Source: Lagopus muta
Lineage: Eukaryota; Chordata; Aves; Galliformes; Phasianidae
Direction of reading: 5' to 3'
Assembly (NCBI RefSeq): GCF_023343835.1
Contig: NC_064449.1
Span: 124,001 to 188,000 of the forward strand
DNA length: 64,000 nucleotides
Position 1 is the stretch's first letter, and the number at the start of each line of letters is the position of its first letter. The notes beneath the pieces were generated by a model. That model had not been told where the DNA came from, made no database searches, and saw nothing but the letters and a program-made list of their open reading frames with translations. The position numbers and the translations under genes were made by a program. Shown piece by piece: positions 9,871 through 21,164 of this stretch.

Positions 9871-10475
9871 CACCGCGCCGGGATGGAAACGCGCAGACGA
9901 AAGGAATCAGCCCCGCGCCGGCACACGACGGGGTCTCAAAAATTCGGACGTCAGGAAGAAAAATGCTATTAAAAAAAAAAATAGATAAAAAATAAAAAAA
10001 TCCCCAAATCCACAACCAACCAACCAAATAAAAAAAATTAAAATAATAGTAATAATAATTAAAAAAAAAGAAAGAATTATAAAAAAAATGATAAGAATTA
10101 AAAAAAAAAAATCAGAAAAAAAATCAGGGAGGGGGAGCGGAATCGCTGTCAAGTTCTTCCCCCTCTTCTCTCCGGAGCCTCGGTAGGAAAAAAGCGGTGC
10201 CCCGAGCGAGAGAAGCCAGAGCCCCCCCGCGGAAGCCCCCCGAGTCCCTGCAGAGCGGGCGGGGAGCGGCGGGCGCGCTGCGTGCGGGTGCGGGAGGGGT
10301 GCATGAACGCCCCCGCAGCGGCCGGCGGCCCCGGTGCCTCGCTGTGCTCCGCCGCCGCGCCGCCACTCTCATGCTGTCCCCATCGCCAGCTTTGTCCCCC
10401 GCCTTAGTAATTCGCGCATCCTTATTCAGATTTGGTGACGTGGGGGCCCGCGTCGGGCGGGCGGCGGCCAATGGC
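9871..10475 (-). other. LHX5: Presumed LHX5 5' UTR with T-rich segment
   Basis: Between the start codon and the TATA-like box on the minus strand. The distal part is CpG-dense. The part at about 9960-10125 is a low-complexity T-rich stretch in the transcript sense (A-rich on +), ending about 95 nt before the ATG. The extent of the UTR is inferred from the TATA-like box only. Confidence 0.45.
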
Positions 10476-10510
10476 AGCGCGGTGGCCATGGCAACCTCTT
10501 AATTTATAGC
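10430..10510 (-). promoter_or_regulatory. LHX5: LHX5 core promoter candidate
   Basis: A TATAAA hexamer on the minus strand (10508-10503; TTTATA on +) lies about 635 bp before the ATG, placing a start site near 10475. A CCAAT motif on + (10468-10472) and a TGACGTGG CRE-like motif (about 10436-10443) sit close by, all inside a CpG-rich region. Motif-based inference. Confidence 0.4.
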
Positions 10511-10602
10511 ATATCTAAATTGGCTCCAGCCTTGTGCTTGGCACAGAGGGAAAAAAACAACGCGCCTCTATTGTTGAGGGTGGCTTGTACCTGCGCCGCC
10601 AA
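10510..10602 (+). ncRNA. Candidate first exon of a divergent antisense transcript
   Basis: On the + strand, starting next to the LHX5 TATA-like box and pointing away from LHX5, an AT-balanced block (10510-10602) ends at a near-perfect 5' splice site: CAA followed by GTGAGTACG at 10603. An ATTGG (inverted CCAAT) is at 10519-10523. In human a head-to-head lncRNA (LHX5-AS1) is annotated at this place. No downstream exon could be assigned, and no coding frame is present. Confidence 0.3.
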
Positions 10603-11299
10603 GTGAGTACGCACCTGGCCTGGGGTGCCGGGGGGGCTCTGCTCAGCCTTTCTCTCTCTCTCTCTTTAATTCTCTCTTTGATGGGGATGTTCGTTCCGGG
10701 GGTCCCGAGCGGGGACGGGGCGGCCGTCACCTGTTCTGTCACTGTTCGCACCACTCCCGCAGCTGTTCCCCTCTCAGCCCGCTCTGTGCCCGGGGTGGGC
10801 GGTGAAAGCACGAAGGGGGTGAGGGTGGGGGGGGGAGGAGGAACCCGGGGGTGGGGACAGAGGAGAAGAAAAGTTACGCGGGTCCGCGCAGTGCCGTGCC
10901 CCCCCCGCCGGCCTTTGTCGCGCAGCCGTGTCCCCTCCGGGCCGCTCTGTCGGGAGAGGGGCTGACACTGAGCGGGAGGGGGGGAGAGCGAGGAGAAGGA
11001 GGGGGATGCCGCAGCCGGGGGTCGCCGCACTTCTCCGCTGTTTGTCCTCTTCAGTTTCAGGTGCGGCGGAGCTGCGAGAACCGGCGGCGGCGAGGGACGA
11101 CGGGACACCGCGCTTCGGCCCTGGGGTGGCCCTCGCGTTCCTCCCTTCCCCGCAGCCGCCCCTCTACATCCGTCCTCGCTCGTTCCCCGCACTGGGGAGG
11201 AAGGAGCAGAACGGCCGGGTTGAAAGAATCTCAGTAGCGGCCAAAAAAGAAACCCCAAAACCGCAGGATAAGGGCATCGCCGGGCAGGGGAAGGAGGAT

Positions 11300-11970
11300 C
11301 GGTGAGTTTGGGGAGAGAGAACCGAAGAGAAGAAATGCGGAGACCGCCAACAGAACAAATGAAAATAGAGGAGGAGAGAAAAGAAAAGAAAAAGCAAAAG
11401 GGAAAATAAAACGAAAAATACAGAAGCAAACCAAACGAAAAACAGAACAACCGCAGAGGGAAACAGAAGAAAAAAAAAAAGAAGAAAAAAAGAAAAAAGA
11501 GAGGGAGAGAGAGAGAGAGGAGGAAATAAAAAGCAAACAAACGAGGGCTAACAAAAAAAAGAAAAACGAAAATAAACGGAAAAGGAGGGGAAAATAAAGA
11601 AAAATGAAGATAAAAGAAAAAGAAAAATGAAGATGAAAAGAAAAGGAAGCAAAGGAAGATGGGGGGAAAGAACGAAAAAAAAAAAAGGAAAATAAAAATT
11701 ATGAGAGAAGAACGGAATGGAGAAGCAAACAGGGAAAACAACAGAAGAATAGAAGAGAAAAGAGGAAGAAATTAAAAGAAAGGGATAAGAGAAAGAACGG
11801 AAAATAAAGAAAACGAAAAAGGGAAAGCCAGGAAAGAAGCGCCCGCGAAAGCGATAGAGAAGAGGAAGGAAATGAAAGAAAACAAAGAGAGGAGGAAATT
11901 CAGAAAGCAACAACTGGAAAAGAAAGAAATAGGAAGGAAAAGGGAAACGGAGCGAAGAGCAGGAGCCGCT
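11300..11970 (+). repeat. Long polypurine tract (about 650 bp)
   Basis: The + strand is overwhelmingly A and G, built from GAAAA, AGAAA, GGAAA and GAGAG words with no fixed unit, so it is low-complexity and not a clean microsatellite. The long minus-strand reading frames here (Phe/Ser/Leu runs) are artefacts of this composition. Confidence 0.85.
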
Positions 11971-12519
11971 GGGGCCCCGGGCCGTCTGCCGCAGCGCCTC
12001 CGCCAAAGTTTGACCTCGGTCCGCTCCGCTCCGCGGCGCTTCGTGCTGCGGGAAGCGGGGGTGCGGGGCCAAACCCCGGAGCCGGCGGCATCTCGGCGCA
12101 GCCCCGACCCCGCAACTCCCGGCGTCAGCGCGGCCGGGCCAGGACCCAACGAGCCGTTTGCCGTTTGCGTGCGTGCCTGCGGCCGTGTGCGCACACAGCC
12201 ACGCACCCCGATGCGCGCACACCTCCGGGCGAGGGCAGCGTGCGGGCGGCGGAGCCGCTTTTCACGCTCGATTTTATTTCCACGGCGGCTCCCGGTGCGC
12301 CCCGTCGGCGCCGTGCGGGGCTCGGCTCTGCGGTACCGACCCCCGGGACCCCCCCGTGTCCGCCGTGCGGGCGGGGCCGCGGGTGCGAAGCGCTGCTCTC
12401 CCCGCCGCCGGGCTCGGCCCCCCGTTTCGTTGGGAAGCCAAAAAATAAATAAATGCAACGGGGAGGGGAGAACAAGAACGCAGCCCGGTGGCCCCCCAGC
12501 CCACTCCCGCCAGAGCATT

Positions 12520-12860
12520 CCTTATGGTAACAGCTGGTGATTCAGGCGGCGGAATATCGCCTGTATGTAACTAATAAACCTATTGTGTTTTAACAGGGCA
12601 ACGCGTGCAGGAGCGGCGTCGCTTATACAAGATGTTGATGGAATTTACTACATTAAAAAAATCTCCTTTCAAGAATAAAGTGTATCAACTTACAGCACAA
12701 CAAGCGACAGAGGGATGAGTGAAACAGACAAAAGACAAACAAGATAATAATCTGTTTCCAATCAGTTAAGCCCTGTAGAATTTGTAATACGCGGTTTGCA
12801 TATTCCCCCTGTGTTTTGTAATTAATTATCTATCTGTTAGGATGCTCCGCCGCCGACTTT
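12520..12860. promoter_or_regulatory. AT-rich block, candidate conserved upstream element of LHX5
   Basis: A sharp change from CpG-island sequence to CpG-poor, AT-rich complex DNA. It contains an octamer-like TTTGCATA (12795-12802) and TAATTAATTA (12819-12828). This is the usual appearance of a conserved developmental enhancer; conservation was not tested. Confidence 0.4.
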
Positions 12861-13019
12861 GTTGATATTTCCAACTAGTTTTTGTGGAGCCGCCGGGGAG
12901 CGGCGGAGCAGCGCGGACGGCGGGGCCGGGAGCCGAACCCGATCCGCGGCCGTCCGCGGGGCTGTGCGGGGCTCCCACCGCTCGCCCCCTCTCCCCTCCC
13001 CACATCCCCACCCGGCAAA

Positions 13020-13292
13020 AGCGGGACAGTGCGATTTTAACATTAAACAAACCCAGCAAGCATCTCCTCGCCGGGCCATAGGCGTTTCTGAGTGACTGCG
13101 TTACAAATTGTAAATTTAAATAGCTCACAGGATTCATTACCTCCCGCGTCTGATTTCACCCAGCCGTGAAAAATTGTCCTGGTGTACCACTGAGAAAGGG
13201 TTTGCTGCAAAGAGCCCCGGTCTAATCACCAGCTTTCTCTCTCCAACAAAAGTGTAATTATTTTGTTTTGGGTGTAAATATAACCCACCGTA

Positions 13293-13293
<1 letters not shown>
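13020..13293. promoter_or_regulatory. Second AT-rich candidate regulatory block upstream of LHX5
   Basis: Contains the palindrome TTACAAATTGTAA (13101-13113), a TAATC core near 13222 and TAATTA at 13255-13260, in non-repetitive sequence, bounded by CpG-rich DNA on one side and a 40-A run (13294-13333) on the other. Confidence 0.38.

Positions 13294-13333
<40 letters not shown>
13294..13333. repeat. Poly(A) run, 40 bp
   Basis: Uninterrupted A on the + strand. No retroposon body is recognisable upstream. Confidence 0.95.
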
Positions 13334-13335
<2 letters not shown>

Positions 13336-13959
13336 TAAACCTCCAGCAGCGTCTGAATGCATTACGGAGACGTTTAAAAAGATCCGTCCTAAATTAACAC
13401 CAAGGTTAAAGGGGGGAAGGCAGCTGGGACGTGGAAATTTCCACGTGCTGCGGGTGGCGGAGGTGCGGGCGCGGAGGGCGCGGAGAGGGTGCGCTCCCAC
13501 CGCCCGGCTCCGCGCACAAAGAGCCGCGCAACCCCGCTCAGCGGCGCAACATCCCCCCACCTCCCACCAGGTCCCCCCTCTTTTCCCATCTCGGTCCTGG
13601 GAAGCGGGGCCCCCCGCCCGCCCCGGGGCTGTTTTTTTAAAAGGTGGAGAGGGGGTTGGGTAGGGACAGAAAACAAACAACCAAACAACCCCCCCTCCCC
13701 GCCCCCCTTCCCCCAAACCGCGATCCAAACGACGGATCGGGGGATTTATTTATTTATTTGTTTTTTACCCCGCTTTTCTGTTTTTTAACGAATTGATTGT
13801 TTCCTTCCCTCCGAGCTCCAGCCAGGGCTGTCGGAGGAAGGGCAGGCAAAAACGAAATCCGGCGTCAAGGTGAGGCCCCGGAAAGGCGAAAGGCTCTGCG
13901 ATTAGGTTCGCTCGGTGCCGTTTAAGGGGGCGGGGGGGGGGGGGCAGGTGGGAAAGAGG
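13334..13959. other. Intergenic CpG-rich and low-complexity sequence
   Basis: About 625 bp with a CpG-rich centre (13430-13620), a pyrimidine-rich stretch (13680-13720) and an 18-bp G-rich run just before the GAAA array. No gene. Confidence 0.6.
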
Positions 13960-14275
<316 letters not shown>

Positions 14276-15894
14276 AGAACAAAAAAAGCAAGCAAGGAAA
14301 GAAAACCCCAAACCCACAAAAGCAGGAGAGGGGAAGCCGCGCTGCTGCGGAATGGCGCGGATCCCCGGTGCCGGCAGCCCCGACCCGCTCCGCCATGGGG
14401 CAGCCCCAGCCCTGCCGTGCTCTGCCCCCACCTCGGCCCCGCTGCTGCCCCCCATTGCCCCGTCCACAGCTCCGGGCCGGATTTCGCGCGGCACGGATTT
14501 CTCTGGTGTTTTATCGTTTGCTTCCCCCTTCCCTTCTCAGTGCAGTTTAATCGGTTGGTTTTATTTTTTTTATATATATATAATATTATATACCTTTTTT
14601 TTTTTCTTTTTTTTTTTCCTCCCGCGGATGGCAGTAATTGGAGAAGCTTTAATTGTTCCCCCCCCCCCCGAGCCCCTCCTAGATCCTGCGCTATCTCAGG
14701 GTCCCGTTCCCGTCTCTGCTCTCCCCGGCTCTGGCCGCTTTCCCTCTCGCTGCCCCCCGCACTCCGGCTCTGCCGCTCCCTGCGGTGCCGCCGTCGGCTC
14801 AGACAAAGCCGGGCTGAGCCACGCGTCTCGCAATAAACGAAGTGGAGGCTGCCAAGCCCGCAGCATCGGAAACTTATTTACTTGGGGGTTGTGAAGACCT
14901 CGCTCCAAATTTCCTCGGGCGATCCCCGGCCCGCTCCAGCCTCCCGTCGATGTGACCGCCCCCCCGGAGGGGCTGCCCCGGCCGTTCCCACCCGTTCCCC
15001 CGCCGCCTTTCCCGCTAATGAGCGTGTGTGTTGACACGGCGAGGCGATGCCCCCGTTTGCCTTTGTTTAGGAGGTGTGAAAGAGGGAATCTGCATAAGAA
15101 AAGCCGGCGGCAACCGCGGAGCTCCGAATAGCAGCGGCGGGACGGAGCGAGCCGGTGCGTGGGGATTGCGCCCCGTCGGGCAAAGCCCCTGGAGCTGGCG
15201 GTGGCGGGGGACAGATCTGGACCTGAAGCTCGCCTCGGTGTCGGCAAGCCCGAGCAGGAAAGGATCTCGCCGCGGGTCCCCTCCCCGTGTTGCCGTCGGG
15301 GGTCGAGGCTGATCCGGCTTTGAGGTCGTGGGGTGGGGGGGATCTGGAGTTCACCCCAGAGGAGGAGGGGAAGAGCCGGAGGGATGGCGGGGCTGGGTCT
15401 CACCAAGCCCAGATGTGGATCGTCCCTCGCATCGGGGCTGATGAGGAGGAGGCACGCGTGGAGCGTGTTGGGCGCGCCCTGAAGCCGCATACAGTGGCGG
15501 AGAGCGGAGCAGACAGGGACTGAAGGGGTGGTGGGAGCATCTCCTGCAAGGGGAGGGGAGGGGGTAGAATTGGGCATTTGGGAAGATTGCTGGCGGGGAG
15601 CGAGGGCGCCCGTATTTCACGTCCCTGGTCTGGGAAGGAACACGAAGTTTTGCTCCGCGGCGGGTCTGGCGCCGTCCTTCGGAACGAGCCTCGGGCGGGG
15701 AAACCCCGGGGGTCACGGGCGGCCCCGAGCCGGGCGGGGTCCGAGGTGGCACGGCACCGCGCTGCCCCGCGCCGTGCGTGCGCCCCGGAGCTGTCCGGGG
15801 TGCTGAAGGGAGCGGCACGGGCGGCCCGGCCCTCGTCCGCGCCTCACACAGCGGGCGCCAGGCATCGCGCACAGCCCGCTGTTTCCCCCCGGCC
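14276..15894. other. CpG-rich upstream segment between two microsatellites
   Basis: No credible coding exon. It includes CpG-dense DNA (14330-14830 and 14930-15890), a T/AT-rich piece at 14550-14625 with a short TATATATA run, and a C9-10 run near 14660. Open frames here follow GC composition. Confidence 0.6.
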
Positions 15895-16330
15895 CCCCTC
15901 CTTTTATTTCGTTCCTTAGCTCTCTCACTCTTCCCCACTCTTCTGTTTTACTTCTCTCTCTCTCTCTTTTTTTTTCCCCGTGTCTCAATTCCTTTTTTCT
16001 CTCTTCTCCCCCCCCCCTTTTTTTTCTTTTTTTTTTTTCCCTTTTCCTTCCTTCCTTCCTTCCTTCCTTCCTTCCTTCCTTCCTTCCTTCCTTCCTTCCT
16101 TCCTTCCTTCCTTCCTTCCTTCCTTCCTTCCTTCCTTCCTTCCTTCCTTCCTTCCTTCCTTCCTTCCTTCCTTCCTTCCTCCTCCTCTTCCTCTTCCTCT
16201 TCCTCTTCCTCTTCCTCTTCCTCTTCCTCTTCCTCTTCCTCTTCCTCTTCCTCTTCCTCTTCCTCTTCCTCTTCCTCTTCCTCTTCCTCTTCCTCTTCCT
16301 CTTCCTCTTCCTCTTCCTCTTCCTTCTTTT
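15895..16330. repeat. Polypyrimidine tract with compound microsatellite (CCTT)n then (CCTCTT)n
   Basis: Pyrimidine-rich from about 15895. Pure CCTT tetramer occupies about 16045-16180 (near 34 copies) and then CCTCTT hexamer 16183-16324 (near 23 copies). Serine, leucine/proline or glutamate runs in the six frames are translation artefacts. Confidence 0.95.
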
Positions 16331-18480
16331 CTAGCACATCCATTTTTGTTTTCACTATTTCTCATTTTGTCCTCTGATTTCACATTCGGTACAGATCTCT
16401 CCGTCTCCCTTTCCATTATCCCCTCCTTTCCCATCACACTCCCTCCTCACACAGAAAGGTATGTTTGCCAGAAAGCATGGAAATTTCACAAACATGATGA
16501 TATAATTAGAAGACATTCATTGGAACCTCTCTGTCTCCCCAGTGCTGTGGAAGCACTAACAACTTCACTTCAATGCAAGCCAAGCTATGCTTCCTGGATA
16601 AGCAACCAGCTCCAGACACTGGATCCAGTATAGCTGCTGGCAGCAGCCCAGTGTGATGCTCTTATTCAGCTCAGTAGCTACTATTAAAGCTGGAAACCAA
16701 ATTGCCATTTGTGGTGTGGGCAGGTAGAGCCCCTTCCCCCAGTATATGTGAAAAAAACTCATGAATGAAAAGACATGAGTATCATGGAAAAGTGATGTTC
16801 AGAATCATTCTGTCTCTTCTGCAGAGATACTCCTTCCCTTGCACACCCCTTGCGTTGTCTCCAGGGTAGTGAGTAGGCTGGACCACCAACATGCTTGGGA
16901 CGTCACTGTCACCTGGGCACATGGTCACATTTCTTTCCACTCCTCTCTTCCCCTCTGTTCCCTCCCCCATGAAAGAGGAACTATCTCCTCTCCACAAAAG
17001 CAGCCCACCTCAATGTGTTGCCACGTCGGTACCAGTGTACCAATGTGCCATGGGCCAGGGGAGAAGGAGAGCAGAGTCTCTGCAGGCTGGGGAAACAGTT
17101 GATCGGTTGCTTCCTATTTTTCTTTAAATGTTTCTCATATATATATATATATATATATGTTTCTGGAGCAAGACAAAAGACTTCATGGGACAAGCAGGTT
17201 CAACATTTCCATGGGAAGCAAGCTCTTCCAGCTGGCGTGGGCTGGTCTGCCCATGGAGGCCACTGAGCAGTGTGAGCAGAGTGTGGCATTGGGCCTTAGA
17301 GATGCTCGGCGAGGCAGGGCACCTCAAGGCACTCAGCAGGTGAGTCCCAACAAGGAATGGCTTCAAATTCTGCATTGCCTAGCGGTGACAAAACTCCCTT
17401 GTCCCCAGCACAGGCTGGTTCAATGGATTAGCAAAGGCAACAACCAGCATTCAAACAAGAGAGTTTGTTGGGCGGTGCTCTGCTTTATTATTTTACTGTA
17501 AACAGATGATGTTTTGGACAGCCTCCCATATGGGCTTGACAAGTGGATTTGGGTAGGGAATACAGGCAGGGCTGATGCAGGCTTGCTTGTTATGAAAAGA
17601 TGAAGTATCTCCATGGGTATATACAAATGTGATGGCAATGCACACATATGCATCCAGCAAAAACAATACAGGTCAGGCCAGGGTATCGCAACCTTCCCTT
17701 GGCACTCCATGGCACTCTGCCTCTGCTCATGCATCCATGCATCCCCGTGTACTTATGCCCACATGTTCATGCACACAGCTCCTGGGTAGAGATGGCACAG
17801 GGCTGAGACGTCTGAGAAGGCTGAGAATCTTCCTCTGTGCCCCAAACTCATGGCATCAATCAGAGGCTGTGTTCTCTCTGTGGTCTGAACTTGATTCTTC
17901 ACCTGAAAGCCAGTGGGGATGAGATCCAGCAGAGGGAGGTCAGGTCTTTGGCTTGCAGATGCTTTGGGCTGCAGCAGGTACTGTACATTGCTGAGAGCAG
18001 ACCTTGCCCTGGATCACAGTTTCTTTGCACTGGTGAGGAGAACAGCAGGGAACACAGAGCTGCATCTCACAGCTCTGTGGTCACTCCTCACACAGCAGCT
18101 CTCTTTGTTTCCCACAAACCCTTTGAAAACCAGTCTTTGGCTGGCTGCAAGCTGTGGACAGCAGACCTGCAGTGGGCTGGGGACAAATTATGTGTGTTTT
18201 TTTTCCTTCAGAAGCATAAGGGATAAACACAATAATTTCAAAGAGGCGATAGCTTCCCGCTGGAGAAGCCAACAGGGACCTGCTGCAAAGTCCTGGTACG
18301 GTGTGTCGCTGACACTGATTCAATCTGACACCTGGGTGTCTCCAAAGCCATCACATTGTGTGCTGCAAATGTATATTAACATTAGTATGCATTGGCACAA
18401 TATGGATCCATTATTCCAAATGCTTATGAGAACTAGGTGCTGCATAGGAGCAGCTGCTGCTTTTTAAGCCTCAGAGCATC
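16331..18480. other. Gene desert segment
   Basis: Unique-looking, moderately AT-rich DNA with no recognisable exon. It holds an (AT)11 microsatellite at 17137-17158. Short ORFs lack codon bias or homology that I recognise. Confidence 0.6.
17137..17158. repeat. (AT)11 microsatellite
   Basis: Perfect alternating AT over 22 bp. Confidence 0.9.
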
Positions 18481-18484
18481 AATA

Positions 18485-18610
18485 CATTCATAGATTTTAG
18501 GGCCAGAAGGGACCCTGCCGGTGGCGCAGCCTGACCTCCCGCAGAGCGCCAGCCGCAGAGCCTCACCCACTGAACTCAGCCCGGTAATTCAACCATCTCG
18601 GCGCCCTGCC
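18485..18610. repeat. Candidate ancient CR1-type amniote repeat
   Basis: The string CATAGATTTTAGGGCCAGAA followed by GGGACC, then TGACCTCCCGCA and ACTCAGCCCGGTAATTC, matches in order the pattern of an old LINE/CR1 3' region common in turtle and crocodilian genomes, as I remember it. CpG-bearing middle. Identification is by recalled pattern only. Confidence 0.4.
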
Positions 18611-20960
18611 TGGCACCTCCGCACTCAACACCACTGGCCTGGGCACCAAAGAAGTTTCTGCTGCCCTCAGTTTCATTATCCTCCTTGTAAGTTATCAAAG
18701 ACGATTTTTTACTCCAAGGTTTGTCTTGTGTAGATCCAGCTTCCCAGCACCGAGTCCCCTGGTGTGTCCCCCCTTCTCCCATACACCCTTCTGGTACGTG
18801 TGAGGAAAATGCTTTTCCACTTTTGCTGAAGTGGTGACTGCCTAGCAGAAAGGAAAAAAAAAAATCAGTGTCCTGGAATGTCCATCTTGAGGATTCCTGT
18901 GGGTGGGAATGGTGTCTGGGAGATGTTGGTGTTTGGGGTAATTCTAGACAGTGAGATACAGCAAACTGAAGTGTTTGTTTTGAGAAATCTGCATACATGC
19001 ATTCTGCAGCAAAAAGGTGAGGCAGCAGAAGGGCTTTGTTTTGCATTACTTCTCCTGCTCTCGGGAAATGAAACAACAACAACAAAAAAATTAAAGAGAA
19101 AGAAAAAAAAAAAACGGAAAGAAAATCCAGTAGATCAATGAAATAAGAAAGAACTGAAAGTTCTTTCACACACACAACAATTCTTCAGACACCTCTGGTG
19201 TGAATTCTAAAGACCGGTTGGGTGGCTGTGATTCTCATCCCCATATTGGTTGTAAATGGCCTGAGATCTGCTCCAGGGTTACCTTCACAGGGGTTTGTCC
19301 CTTTGGTCTCCACTCAGTTCTGGGGAGAGCAGCACTGCCGTAGAGGAGGAGAGGCAGTGCCACCCCAAACCTGTATCTCAGCCTCGACACTGAGGTTCAG
19401 CGATCCTGGGACTGGAGGATGTGGGGCCCCCAGGGGTGCTGCAACTCCCCCAGCACAGGAACTGGAACTGGCCCCTCAGCTCCATTCCCCACATGAAACA
19501 GCTCCCAGGAGACCAACACAGAGCCAAACATGCACTCTCATCCTTGAGTGAAGGTGATAGCGGTAAGATTTAAAACAAGCCAAAGCAGCTGTCTTTCCTT
19601 GCAGGGAGTTATCTGTGCAGTTCCTAGCTGGAGGAGCTTAGTGGATTAAGAGGAAGCTGGACCAGCTAACAGGAGGGAAATTCCTGGTGGCATGGTGGAA
19701 GCATTGAGAGCACAGCTGGCTCGGGTGCCTTGCAGTGCCTGGGAGAGCATCCCAGGGAGCTGCTCCAGCCCTCGCCTGCTCTATGCTCAGCTGGGCACTG
19801 CTCTCCTCTGTAAGAGGTTTGTATTTCTCCTGCCAGGGGTTTCTCAGGGTCTGAGGAAGGAAGGACCATTGGTGCTGCTGGAAAGGATGCCCAAAGCACA
19901 TCTCCTCCTATTCTAACTCGAGTGAATTGCCTCTTTCTTGTCTGCTAAGCTGGATCCCGGTTTGCCTTTTCTGTTCCACTGCTCGGCTAATGTCACAGCA
20001 GACATATCCCTCACCTCTCATAATCTCTGACAATGATGAGAGGAAATGAAAAAAGATTATTTAGTATCATTTTTTCCTTCTACTAGACGTTTCATGTAGG
20101 AAACACTTTCAAAGAAGAGGGATGAATCGCACAGCCACAGAAATTAGAGATGGAAAAGACCTTTTAGGTCAGCCAGTCCATTTCCCTGTGAATGCAGAAA
20201 AGCTTCTGAGTGCAGTTAGATTTTCAAGGACTTTGTCCAGTTTAAAACAACTTTGGTGGAAAAAAGCTTCAACTTCAGTCCATTCCAAGCCAACTGTGTC
20301 TGACAGAGGGCTGCTTTTTGGCCAAGTGTGGTGTGAAGGCTCCAGAACTTGATGCCGGGAGAGGTGCAGACCTGCCATAGAACTGAATGCTGAGAAGATG
20401 CTGTGCAGCCAGGAGCACAAGGCAACAGGATGCCACCCTTGGCTCTGTGCTAAGGGTTACCCAGATCCTGCAGAGATCTGCTTCCACAGGGAAGGGAGAG
20501 AATGGAAAAAGCAGGGAAGAGGGGAGGAGATAAACCCCAATGACATTAATGTTCAAAGATCCCTCCAGTGCTTTGCTGCTAAATGCAGCCTTTTGGCTGT
20601 ATGAGCTTCCCCTTAGCAACTCTGTGAATCCTTACATTTACATTTATTTATTTACTTATCTGTTTATTTATTTATCATTACTGGGAGGCAGAGGGTCACT
20701 GAGCATGGTTAGCTACCCAAAAGGATCTTTCTATTTCACCAGGAGTGACAGCGGCACCCCTCGTCTGCACTGACCCCGTGCTGTTAGGGATGGAGCAGGC
20801 TTGCCATCACTCCTCTGGGCACTAAGCCTTAATCTCTGTCCCCAAACCCATCCCTGAGCAATACGGGGACAACCACGTTACAGAGACAAGTGTCATAATG
20901 TGCCATCTCCTTCTCATAAATGGTCACCTGCCAGCTTCAACTGGAGGTGTAATTACCATC
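18611..20960. other. Gene desert segment
   Basis: No gene. It contains an A-rich stretch (19068-19125) and a diverged CR1-like piece listed separately. Confidence 0.55.
20125..20215 (-). repeat. Diverged CR1-like fragment
   Basis: CACAGCCACAGAAATTAGAG then ATGGAAAAGACC, TTTTAGGTCAGCCAGTCC and CCCTGTG follow the layout of the reverse complement of a CR1 3' end (hexamer-like start, GGAAGGGACC, CCAGTCCA). Strongly diverged, so old. Confidence 0.4.
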
Positions 20961-20962
20961 CT

Positions 20963-21030
20963 TTAGGCCTGATCCATCTTATTCCCCTTGAAGTCGATGA
21001 GAAAACCTCCCAGACTCTGCTGGAAGCAGT
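20963..21030. repeat. Candidate ancient reptilian interspersed repeat
   Basis: AGGCCTGATCC ... CCCCTTGAAGTCGATGAGAA ... follows the pattern of a short dyad-containing repeat abundant in turtle and crocodile genomes (core TGAAGTCAATGGGA), as recalled. Only about 65 bp survive. Confidence 0.35.
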
Positions 21031-21164
21031 ATTAATGTCCCCCCATCTCTTTTGCCAGGATTTATCTCCTTCGGGGACAGGCGTCCGCTGGGAGAGGGAG
21101 GTCTGGAGGGAGCGGGTGCTGTGCGGAGTGGGACGAGGGAGAGAGAAAGCAGAGCAAACACAGG

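Noticed and set aside
10515-12222. Very long minus-strand reading frames (Phe/Ser/Leu-rich, up to 408 residues)
   Set aside because: They are translations of the polypurine tract; composition is low-complexity with no domain and no splice logic.
15778-16633. Ser-, Leu-Pro-, Glu- or Arg-Gly-repeat reading frames
   Set aside because: Translation of the CCTT/CCTCTT microsatellite; no independent evidence of a gene.
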